Below, piece by piece: positions 1 through 5,589 of a stretch of DNA of 5,589 nt. Below the pieces are notes generated by a model. It was not told where the DNA came from and did no database searches. It was given only the letters and a program-made list of their open reading frames with translations. Both the position numbers and the translations under genes were made by a program. The stretch lies in NCBI GenBank assembly GCA_030377945.1, contig JAUCGD010000220.1:1-5589 (forward strand), read 5' to 3'. The number at the start of each line of letters is the position of its first letter. Within the stretch, counting starts at the first letter, position 1. This stretch comes from Desulfobacterales bacterium HSG17 (GTDB taxonomy: Bacteria; Desulfobacterota; Desulfobacteria; Desulfobacterales; Desulfococcaceae).

Positions 1-84
1 GTAATTTTAACCACAGATACTGGAAATACAGCATGTGTCTATATGTTTAGGATTCCAAAACCCTTTATCAAGCGAAAACGATCC

Positions 85-91
85 GGAGGAG
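85..91 (+). promoter_or_regulatory. Strong ribosome binding site that sets the start of the first gene
   Basis: GGAGGAG lies 8 bases before the ATG at position 100. It matches the Shine-Dalgarno consensus closely and the spacing is near ideal. The in-frame ATG at position 43 has no purine-rich site in front of it, and the 19 residues it would add are basic and do not look like part of the domain. The site therefore favours position 100 as the start. I see no convincing promoter in bases 1-84, so transcription probably begins upstream of the window or from a weak promoter. Confidence 0.8.
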
Positions 92-99
92 ATTCGAGT

Positions 100-1980
100 A
101 TGATACAGCCATTGCCTAATGGCGCTTCAGCCAGTGGCGTTATAGAAAAAAAAACTATAACGCCGGAATTGGTGATGAAGAAATTAAAACCCGGAATGAA
201 TATTTTTATTAGTACCGGTGCCTCAGAACCAAGAACATTGATCAAACAGCTGACATCATCGAAGGAAGGTAATATCGATGATTTGACTTTAATTCAATTG
301 GTCAGTTTCGGTGATATTTTATCAAGCTATAATGAAAAAATTCAAAAATTCAGGCTGAAAACCTTTTTCAGTGGCTATATGGCCAGCAATGCCATTAAGA
401 GTGGCTGGGTTGATTTTATACCCTGCCGTTTTGCCAATATCAGTAATCACATCGAATCTGGCCAGATACCGGTGGATGTTGCATTTATTCAAGTTTCGCC
501 CCCCAATGAAGCCGGTTATTGCAGCATGGGATTAAGTGTTGATGTTGCGCGCCAGGCAATGGATCGCGCATCACTAGTCGTTGGTGAAATCAATCCGGCG
601 GTGCCGGTAACCTTAGGTGATACATTTGTTCCCCTCAAAGCCTTTGATTGTTTTGTTGAATCCACCGAAGACCCCTTCTATTTTAGCCGCATTAAGGTCA
701 GCGATGTTTATGATCGTATGGCTGATAATATTGGCGCTGAAATTCCGGATGGAAGCTGCATCTCGTTTTCGTTGGGTCCTTTACATGAAGCTTTGGGACC
801 GCATTTAATGAAAAAAAATGATCTCAGCGTCCACACCGCATTTTTTACCGATGCCTTAATGGAACTGGTGACTAATGGTAGTGTAACTAACCGAAATAAA
901 AATATTTTCAGAGGAAAATCAATTGCTTCCTATGCGATTGGTACCAAGGAACTTTATAAATGGCTGCATCGCAACCCATTGGTTGATTTTCAAGGAATCG
1001 ACAAGGTTTTCAGTCCCATTGAGATCGGTAAAAACAACAATTTTGTAGCAGTTTTACCGGCCTTCAAAGCCAATTTAAGCGGGAAAGTGGCATTGCGTCA
1101 CGGAAGTACCAACGTTGCCATCAGTCCCTCAGAAGCAATGGATTTTTTTAATGGAGCCCATATTTCCAAGGGCGGCTTTACTATGTTCGCCCTGCCAAGC
1201 CGGAACAGTGAAGATGAATCCAATATCGTAACTTCCATTGGGTCATTCCGCAATCAGTTCTCCCAGCGAGAGAGGGTGGATATGATCGCAACGGAATACG
1301 GCGTTGCCCATTTATCCGGCAAATCAATTCGTGAACGCGCCCAGGCCCTGATTGAAATTGCCCATCCGGATGACCGCGAAACCCTTATGGAACAGGCCAA
1401 GGATGAAAATTTGATTTATCAAGATCAAATTTTTATTAAACAGAGTGCTCATTTATATCCCAGTGACACTTCAACCAACCATATGTTTAAAAACGATTTA
1501 ACAGTTCGCTTCAGGGCCATTAAACCTTCTGATGAAGAAGAAATGCGACACCTTTTCTACAGGTTCAGTGATGAAGCCGTTTACTATCGATACTTTACAC
1601 CGATTAAATCCATGTCCCATGCGAAGATGCAGGAGTATGTAAATGTAGATTTCAATAAGGTCCTTTCGGTGGTCGGGCTGGTCGGCGATCCAGGTCAGGG
1701 ATTGATCATTGCAGAGGGTCGTTTTGTAAAATCCGGTACAAAACCGGAAGCAGACATGGCATTTGTTGTGGATGAAAAATATCAGGGCAGGGGGATTGCC
1801 AGTTTTTTATATCAATTATTAATGCATGAGGCCAAGAAAAGAGGCATTCATACTTTTACTGCAGATGTGTTATCCAGTAACATGGCAATGATGAAAGTAT
1901 TTGAAAAAGGAGGGTGTCCGGTCACAGCGAAATTGGATAGCGGAATTTATGAATTGCGTATATCTCTTGGGACTGTATAA
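100..1980 (+). CDS. Acetyl-CoA hydrolase/transferase-like protein fused to a GNAT N-acetyltransferase
   Basis: A 626-residue cytoplasmic protein; numbering is from the ATG at 100, chosen for its GGAGGAG site. Residues about 15-450 match the acetyl-CoA hydrolase/CoA-transferase family: QVSPPNEAGYCSMG (131-144), ALPSR (364-368), TEYGVA (398-403), and GKSIRERAQALIEIAHP (407-423). Residues about 466-620 form a GNAT domain with RFRAIKPSDEEEM (470-482), an AEGR strand (538-541), the acetyl-CoA loop QGRGIA (562-567), and FEKGG (601-605). This domain resembles the catalytic domain of Pat/YfiQ protein lysine acetyltransferases. In active CoA transferases an HTE-type motif supplies the catalytic Glu; here it reads HTA (245-247). 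The GGQ-x-DF motif is replaced by SEAMDF (344-349). I infer that the N-terminal part binds an acyl-CoA without turning it over and that the GNAT part acetylates proteins or a small amine. Residual hydrolase or transferase activity is the alternative. The family assignment is firm; the substrate is unknown. Confidence 0.9.
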   Translation: MIQPLPNGASASGVIEKKTITPELVMKKLKPGMNIFISTGASEPRTLIKQLTSSKEGNIDDLTLIQLVSFGDILSSYNEKIQKFRLKTFFSGYMASNAIKSGWVDFIPCRFANISNHIESGQIPVDVAFIQVSPPNEAGYCSMGLSVDVARQAMDRASLVVGEINPAVPVTLGDTFVPLKAFDCFVESTEDPFYFSRIKVSDVYDRMADNIGAEIPDGSCISFSLGPLHEALGPHLMKKNDLSVHTAFFTDALMELVTNGSVTNRNKNIFRGKSIASYAIGTKELYKWLHRNPLVDFQGIDKVFSPIEIGKNNNFVAVLPAFKANLSGKVALRHGSTNVAISPSEAMDFFNGAHISKGGFTMFALPSRNSEDESNIVTSIGSFRNQFSQRERVDMIATEYGVAHLSGKSIRERAQALIEIAHPDDRETLMEQAKDENLIYQDQIFIKQSAHLYPSDTSTNHMFKNDLTVRFRAIKPSDEEEMRHLFYRFSDEAVYYRYFTPIKSMSHAKMQEYVNVDFNKVLSVVGLVGDPGQGLIIAEGRFVKSGTKPEADMAFVVDEKYQGRGIASFLYQLLMHEAKKRGIHTFTADVLSSNMAMMKVFEKGGCPVTAKLDSGIYELRISLGTV

Positions 1981-2005
1981 AATTATGAATTTACACATGG
2001 GGCCG

Positions 2006-2030
2006 ATTACTGCATGTCGAATGTGGTAAT
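2006..2030 (+). other. Possible RNA hairpin in the leader of the PilZ gene
   Basis: In the 124-base spacer between the first and second genes, bases 2006-2015 (ATTACTGCAT) can pair with 2021-2030 (ATGTGGTAAT). This gives a 10-pair stem, including two adjacent G-U wobbles, closed by the five-base loop GTCGA. No T-tract follows (the next bases are ACGAAG), so it is not an ordinary intrinsic terminator. It lies 62 bases ahead of the purine-rich ribosome binding site of the downstream gene. It could be a processing or stability element, or chance. I see no c-di-GMP riboswitch consensus here. Confidence 0.3.
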
Positions 2031-2104
2031 ACGAAGATGGGAGAAGAAAATACGTAAACTGGCATTGAAGGGCGTGGGCCAATTAGAGTGTAAGAGGGGG
2101 TAAC

Positions 2105-2764
2105 ATGAAAAGGGGCGTGCTTCATCCTGAGCACTTGCGGATGACGTGGCAACAAACAATATCTATGCAGATCGGACGTGATGGTCCGCGATACATGACG
2201 CATCTTATCGGGCTTTCACATGATGAGTATATACTAGTGAAATTGCCTGTTGTTGCCGGTATTAACATCAACTTGATGCCCGGTCGACGTGTTATTGTTA
2301 GGTATGTGGTGAGTGGCAATGTCTATGGTTTCAGCTGCCAGTTGATTGGTCATCATTTCAAACCTTATCCTTTACTTTTTCTCACATATCCCAAGGAAAT
2401 CGAAATCCACTCACTCCGATCTTGTGAACGGGTGGATACGTTTATTGAAACATTTGTTCATTTTAACCAGAAAACCTATTCCGGCGCGATTCTTGATCTC
2501 TCCTGTGGTGGCTGCCAATTGGTACTTAATCGGAAAGATCAATTTGAAAAGAAAATTGATTTACCGAAATTCGATGATGAAGACCAGGTTTTCCTCTCAT
2601 TTCAAATCGGTGCTGATTATATTGAAGAGCTTGTAGGGCGTGTGATTGCTATGGAAGTAATGAAAAATAAAATTAATTTAGGCCTGGCCTTTGAAAGTGG
2701 CCAAAATGTACTGCTGAATAAAATCGATTGTTATATTAATAATGTACTCGGATATCTCGGATAA
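2105..2764 (+). CDS. YcgR-like PilZ-domain protein, probable c-di-GMP receptor
   Basis: A 219-residue soluble protein. Residues about 15-98 look like the N-terminal beta-barrel of YcgR-type proteins, including the stretch MPGRRVIVRYVVSGNVYGFS (58-77). Residues about 101-215 are a PilZ domain. Both parts of the c-di-GMP signature are intact: RxxxR as RSCER (105-109) and DxSxxG as DLSCGG (131-136). The domain closes with the usual strand LGLAF (192-196). Proteins of this architecture bind cyclic di-GMP and pass the signal to a partner, classically the flagellar motor, or to exopolysaccharide machinery. I see no signal peptide or membrane segment. An in-frame stop at 2084-2086 rules out a longer N terminus, and AAGAGG at 2092-2097 sits 7 bases before the ATG. 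No flagellar or polysaccharide-export gene lies next to it, so its partner cannot be read from the context. It may be cotranscribed with the upstream gene, but the 124-base gap leaves this open. Confidence 0.88.
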   Translation: MKRGVLHPEHLRMTWQQTISMQIGRDGPRYMTHLIGLSHDEYILVKLPVVAGININLMPGRRVIVRYVVSGNVYGFSCQLIGHHFKPYPLLFLTYPKEIEIHSLRSCERVDTFIETFVHFNQKTYSGAILDLSCGGCQLVLNRKDQFEKKIDLPKFDDEDQVFLSFQIGADYIEELVGRVIAMEVMKNKINLGLAFESGQNVLLNKIDCYINNVLGYLG

Positions 2765-3047
2765 CCTGTATCTGGACGAAATCAGTCTTTTTCATCCTAA
2801 TCTGTGTTAAATTAAAAATTTTTATCTGATTTTTGATTGATAGTTTAGATCATTATGGATTGTTGGGACTCAAGAGGGCAGGTTGCTTTTTTTACCGGTT
2901 GAGGCTTGCAAGATCCACTTGAATCGGGTAATACCGCAACAAATGCATTTGTATCCACCTAATGCCTAATTAGTGCCAAACGAAAAATCCAAGTTTCGTT
3001 CAAACACTATTTAATTATCCTCGATTCATACGGAGTTCGATTGTTAC
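2765..3047. other. Gene-free spacer ahead of the toroid/acyltransferase pair
   Basis: I find no convincing ORF or RNA gene in these 283 bases. The left part (2811-2834) is very AT-rich and holds the AT-only palindrome TAAAAATTTTTA (2813-2824), but no clear GC-rich terminator stem. A poor sigma70-like promoter is possible at 2906-2934 (TTGCAA, 17 bases, TAATAC). Perfect short palindromes occur at 2941-2950 (AAATGCATTT) and 2966-2973 (CTAATTAG), followed by an inverted repeat at 2979-3000. The spacer is long enough to carry an independent promoter for the two genes that follow. GGAG at 3032-3035 is the likely ribosome binding site, 12 bases before the ATG, which is slightly long. Confidence 0.45.
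2979..3000. repeat. Inverted repeat upstream of the toroid gene
   Basis: AACGAAA (2979-2985) and TTTCGTT (2994-3000) are perfect 7-base inverted copies separated by 8 bases. The centre lies about 58 bases before the ATG at 3048. Only two of the seven pairs are G-C and no T-tract follows, so a terminator is unlikely. A binding site for a dimeric regulator, or a leader hairpin, are the remaining readings. The repeat itself is certain; its function is not. Confidence 0.4.
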
Positions 3048-4100
3048 ATGGTTCTAAGTGTCCCCGGCCCCAGTCGCCAATATAAGATCAATATTCAGGC
3101 CGTAGCAGATTCCATTCTTACTCTTCAGCAGAGCAATGGCGAAATCCCCTGGTCCATAGGAGATAAAACCGATCCATGGGATCACGTTGAGGCTGCCATG
3201 GGCCTTGCCATCGGCGGGCATTACGCAGCTGCCCGCAAAGCGTACCAGTGGCTTTTGGAAAATCAGCTGTCCGATGGTTCATGGTATTCCTCTTACCAGG
3301 ATGGTAAGCCCTTGGATAAAACCCGCGATACAAATATGACAACCTATATCGCAGTAGGGCTATATCAGTATTATCTTATTACCAAAGATTTAACTTTTTT
3401 GGAAAAGACCTGGCCGGTAGTAGAAAAAGCCATCGAATTCGCCTTGAACCTGCAATCTCCTTCCGGCAAAATTCAATGGGCTATCAGCCCTGAGGGTATT
3501 ATCGACCCAATGGCATTATTGACCGGTTCAAGCTCTGTTTTTATGAGTCTGAAATGCGCCCTTGAAATATCCCATATTGTTGGAAAGTCACGCCCGCATT
3601 GGCGGATGGCTGCCTTCAACTTATCCCATGCCATCATCGAAAAGCCCAACCTGTTTAACATTTCCAAATCTCGATTTTCCATGGATTGGTTTTATCCCAT
3701 TCTTTCTGGTGCGGTAACGGGTATCCGGGCTGAAAAACGAATTCAGCGCTATTGGTCCAAATTTGTCGTGCGTGATTTTGGGGTTCGCTGTGTTTCTGAT
3801 GAACCATGGGTAACCCTTGCGGAAACTGCTGAACTGATTTTAGCTTTGACGGCCATGGGTAAGACAGGACTTGCCAGGATTTTGTTCAGTTGGATTTGTG
3901 ATAAACAATTTGACGATGGCAGCTTTTTTTGCGGCTTTACGTTCCCGGAAGTCACCGTATGGCCGGAAGAAAAAATCAGCTGGACAAACGCCGTTATTCT
4001 GATGGCGGCGGATGCACTGTATGGAATTACACCAGCATCTGATTTGTTTAGCCATCAATTTTGGATACAAAAAGGGATTACAAACCATTATGCGCCGTGA
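3048..4100 (+). CDS. Alpha/alpha-toroid protein ('prenyltransferase/squalene oxidase repeat'-like), function unknown
   Basis: A 350-residue protein with no signal peptide or membrane helix. Four Q-x-x-x-G-x-aromatic segments are spaced along it: QSNGEIPW (28-35), QLSDGSW (73-79), QSPSGKIQW (136-144) and QFDDGSFF (287-294). They resemble the QW repeats that cap helices in terpene-cyclase and prenyltransferase toroids. Other notable stretches are DPWDHVEAAMGL (42-53), RDTNMT (93-98), LLTGSSS (157-163), MDWFYP (212-217) and GVRCVSDEPWVTLAET (245-260). The DxDD motif of squalene-hopene cyclases is absent. The segment from RDTNMT to about residue 135 also recalls glucoamylase-like six-hairpin glycosidases, but the WEE-type acid motif is not seen where expected. 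From memory, relatives occur in Actinobacteria and Desulfobacterota, often near glycosyltransferase and methyltransferase genes. I infer a role in glycan or glycolipid metabolism; the name 'prenyltransferase' is not supported by any motif. The ATG is the only plausible start, because an in-frame stop lies at 3012-3014. Confidence 0.8.
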   Translation: MVLSVPGPSRQYKINIQAVADSILTLQQSNGEIPWSIGDKTDPWDHVEAAMGLAIGGHYAAARKAYQWLLENQLSDGSWYSSYQDGKPLDKTRDTNMTTYIAVGLYQYYLITKDLTFLEKTWPVVEKAIEFALNLQSPSGKIQWAISPEGIIDPMALLTGSSSVFMSLKCALEISHIVGKSRPHWRMAAFNLSHAIIEKPNLFNISKSRFSMDWFYPILSGAVTGIRAEKRIQRYWSKFVVRDFGVRCVSDEPWVTLAETAELILALTAMGKTGLARILFSWICDKQFDDGSFFCGFTFPEVTVWPEEKISWTNAVILMAADALYGITPASDLFSHQFWIQKGITNHYAP

Positions 4101-4809
4101 CAAGCGCCCTTATCTCCTGAAAAAAGCGGATCTACAGTTTCAGGAATTTTATGTCCGCCATTTCATAAAGCCGCAATTAGACCATTTAGGCCAGGGTTTT
4201 ACTTTTATGAAGCCTTGGTACGTAAAATTTTTTGGTGATCCCATCCGGTTGGGCCAAAGCATTAATATAGTGGCCACCCCCGATGCCATCGTCAGGCTTT
4301 CCGTATGGTCGGATCAGAAAAACCGGGAAGGTATCCGCATCGGTGATTTTTGTCTGATATGTCCTGGTGTCCGACTTCATGCTGCCAGCAGCATCCGGAT
4401 CGGTGACAACTGTATGATCGCCCAGGGTGCATATATCACTGATTCAGACTGGCATGATATCTACAACCGGATTGATAGCGGGAAACCGGAACCGGTCACC
4501 ATTGCTGAAAATGTTTGGATAGGTGATGGTGCTGTTATCTGTAAAGGTGTAACCATTGGTGAAAACAGCATCATTGGTGCCGGATCCGTTGTTGTTCATT
4601 CCATTCCCCCAAACTCTGTCGCGGCCGGAAACCCCGCCAAAGTCATGAAGACATTAGACCAGAATGAGAAATTGGTTAAACGTGACCACTGGTTTGAGAA
4701 TCCAGAACGTCTTTCCGCTCAAATTGATGCGCTAGATCAAAAAATGCTCTCCGGCAACACTCTTTTTACATGGTTCCGTTCCTTGCTGTTTCCTTCTGTC
4801 GATGATTGA
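4090..4809 (+). CDS. Left-handed beta-helix (hexapeptide repeat) O-acyltransferase
   Basis: A 239-residue protein starting at the ATG at 4090, inside the last codons of the preceding gene (11-base overlap). An earlier in-frame ATG at 4012 would overlap that gene by nearly 90 bases and add 26 residues unlike the fold. AAGGG at 4072-4076 is a distant, weak ribosome binding site, so translational coupling is likely. Hexapeptide repeats run over about 82-117 (IRIGDFCLICPGVRL, SIRIGDNCMIAQGAYI) and 137-186 (VTIAENVWIGDGAV, then GVTIGENSIIGAGSVV), ending in the typical AAGNPAKV (178-185). The loop between them holds DSDWHD (118-123), where His122 is the likely catalytic base. Members of this superfamily (LacA, NodL and sugar O-acetyltransferases) move an acetyl group from acetyl-CoA to a hydroxyl or amine and work as trimers. 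A 50-residue tail follows the helix; its end (NTLFTWFRSLLFP, 223-235) is hydrophobic and could touch a membrane. The acceptor is probably the product of the neighbouring toroid protein's pathway. Confidence 0.88.
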   Translation: MRRDKRPYLLKKADLQFQEFYVRHFIKPQLDHLGQGFTFMKPWYVKFFGDPIRLGQSINIVATPDAIVRLSVWSDQKNREGIRIGDFCLICPGVRLHAASSIRIGDNCMIAQGAYITDSDWHDIYNRIDSGKPEPVTIAENVWIGDGAVICKGVTIGENSIIGAGSVVVHSIPPNSVAAGNPAKVMKTLDQNEKLVKRDHWFENPERLSAQIDALDQKMLSGNTLFTWFRSLLFPSVDD

Positions 4810-4897
4810 TCTGATTTTTATATTCTGACCCGTTGGTCGATAATCAATTTTATTCAAAAATTATCCTTTCTATCTAAATTTAAAGAATAAAAACATC

Positions 4898-4926
4898 TTG
4901 ACCTGCATTATTGAACTGGTTATATG
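4898..4926 (+). promoter_or_regulatory. Sigma70-like promoter of the TetR gene
   Basis: TTGACC at 4898-4903 matches the -35 consensus at five of six positions. After 17 bases, TATATG at 4921-4926 matches the -10 consensus at four of six. Transcription would begin near 4933, about 20 bases before the ATG at 4954. The position between two genes, the spacing and the overlap with a perfect palindrome all support it. No experimental or comparative evidence is available from the window. Confidence 0.6.
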
Positions 4927-4934
4927 ACCGGTCA
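4925..4934. promoter_or_regulatory. Probable TetR-family operator (autoregulation)
   Basis: TGACCGGTCA is a perfect 10-base palindrome, and a further GTCA follows at 4935-4938. It overlaps the last two bases of the -10 box and reaches the expected transcription start. A dimer bound here would block RNA polymerase. TetR-family repressors commonly bind such palindromes in their own promoters. I infer that the downstream regulator represses itself; the ligand is unknown. Confidence 0.6.
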
Positions 4935-4953
4935 GTCAAAATAAAGAGGATAT

Positions 4954-5580
4954 ATGAGCCCCAAGCAGGTCAATTATTTAAATAAGCAGGACAAGCTCGC
5001 CCAAACAGCACTGATATTGTTTGCGCGAAAAGGGTATAAAGCCACTAGTGTATCAGACATTGCCGCTGCCGCCGGAATCGGCAAAGGCACTGTATATGCG
5101 TATTTTAAAAACAAGAGAGAACTATTTATTGCCGCTATACAAAAGTGGTACGAACAGAACTTTGCCTTAATCCGAACAGAATTGGCGCAAATTGATCATC
5201 CTGAAGAAAAACTTAAATGTTATATATTTAGTTGTGAAAAATTATTTGTGCTGGAAAATAAATTTGCTGTAAATTTTTTTTTGGAAGTACTACGACAGAC
5301 TTTATTTGAAGACGGTATCTTGCATCATCAAAAAAGTATTTTGCAGGAAATCCTTTATGAACAGACACGTTTCGTTGCGGACATCCTTTTGAACGGCATA
5401 TCACAAGGTGTTTTCAAACCTGAAATTGCGCCTGAAGTGGAAAATATCGCTTCTAGTATCCTGGCATTTTTGGATGGAATGGAGTTTAGGATTCTGGCTT
5501 TTCCAAAAATGATGCCATGGAAGGAGCAGATCATCAATTATGTGGATTCCATGTTATCTTTAATTCGTTTGGAACCCTAA
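4954..5580 (+). CDS. TetR/AcrR-family transcriptional regulator
   Basis: A 208-residue protein, a usual length for the family. Residues about 12-60 are the DNA-binding domain: ALILFARKGYKATSVSDIA (19-37), then AGIGKGTVYAYFKNKRELF (40-58), which holds the turn and recognition helix of the TetR helix-turn-helix. The rest is an all-helical ligand-binding and dimerisation domain with no signature that names the ligand. The ATG is preceded by AAGAGG (4944-4949) with a short 4-base spacer. The palindrome at 4925-4934 in its promoter points to self-repression. It is separated from the acyltransferase gene by 144 bases with its own promoter, so it is probably not part of that unit. In such genomes a regulator of this kind often sits ahead of an efflux-pump or lipid-metabolism operon, but the window ends too soon to tell. 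Confidence 0.93.
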   Translation: MSPKQVNYLNKQDKLAQTALILFARKGYKATSVSDIAAAAGIGKGTVYAYFKNKRELFIAAIQKWYEQNFALIRTELAQIDHPEEKLKCYIFSCEKLFVLENKFAVNFFLEVLRQTLFEDGILHHQKSILQEILYEQTRFVADILLNGISQGVFKPEIAPEVENIASSILAFLDGMEFRILAFPKMMPWKEQIINYVDSMLSLIRLEP

Positions 5581-5589
5581 GCGTGCTGA

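Noticed and set aside
43..99. Longer N terminus for the first gene from the ATG at 43
   Set aside because: No ribosome binding site precedes it, while GGAGGAG sits 8 bases before the in-frame ATG at 100. The extra residues are basic and do not look like the domain.
1984..2028. Small ORF of 14 codons in the spacer after the first gene
   Set aside because: It has no ribosome binding site and no recognisable features, and very short ORFs arise freely by chance.
1870..2203. Minus-strand ORFs across the end of the first gene and start of the PilZ gene
   Set aside because: Their translations show no domain-like pattern and lie opposite well-supported genes or the spacer.
2779..2834. Terminator after the PilZ gene (AAATCAG pairing with CTGATTT, then T-run)
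   Set aside because: The loop is 40 bases and the stem is short and AT-rich, so termination cannot be supported.
2824..2834. The 11-base ATCTGATTTTT also found at 4809-4819
   Set aside because: It is a low-complexity AT-rich string occurring twice after gene ends. Chance is a sufficient explanation and no longer repeat surrounds it.
4012..4089. Earlier start for the acyltransferase at 4012
   Set aside because: It would overlap the toroid gene by 89 bases and encode 26 residues unlike the fold. The ATG at 4090 gives a natural short overlap.
4827..4838. Terminator after the acyltransferase (GACC-CGTT-GGTC hairpin)
   Set aside because: The stem is only four pairs and no T-tract follows directly, so it is too weak to call.

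Overview
The window carries five genes, all on the + strand, separated by moderately AT-rich spacers. There are no RNA genes, mobile elements or CRISPR arrays that I can see. The gene content suggests an anaerobic Desulfobacterota (deltaproteobacterial) sulfate reducer of the Desulfobacterales type. The main pointers are a fused acetyl-CoA hydrolase/transferase-like plus GNAT protein, which I associate from memory with that group, and a YcgR-like PilZ protein. This taxonomic guess rests on remembered family distribution only.

Region 1 (100-1980) encodes a 626-residue protein with a CoA-transferase-like N-terminal part and a Pat-like GNAT acetyltransferase at its C terminus. The CoA-transferase part looks catalytically degenerate: Ala stands where I expect the catalytic Glu, and the GGQ-x-DF motif is altered. 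This is the best candidate here for unusual biology: a dead acyl-CoA enzyme possibly reused as a metabolite-sensing domain on a lysine acetyltransferase. Region 2 (2105-2764) is a two-domain PilZ protein with an intact c-di-GMP motif. It follows a 124-base spacer that can form an RNA hairpin.

Region 3 (2765-3047) is a gene-free spacer with several short palindromes. It precedes a two-gene unit whose ORFs overlap by 11 bases (3048-4100 and 4090-4809). The first is an alpha/alpha-toroid protein of the kind usually labelled 'prenyltransferase/squalene oxidase repeat', but it lacks the known catalytic motifs. The second is a left-handed beta-helix O-acyltransferase. The overlap implies coupled expression and probably a shared job, most plausibly assembling or decorating a glycan or glycolipid.

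Region 4 (4898-5580) is a TetR-family regulator gene. A sigma70-like promoter lies upstream, and a perfect 10-base palindrome overlaps its -10 box, an arrangement typical of autorepression. The regulated target probably lies beyond the right edge, because the window ends nine bases after the stop codon.
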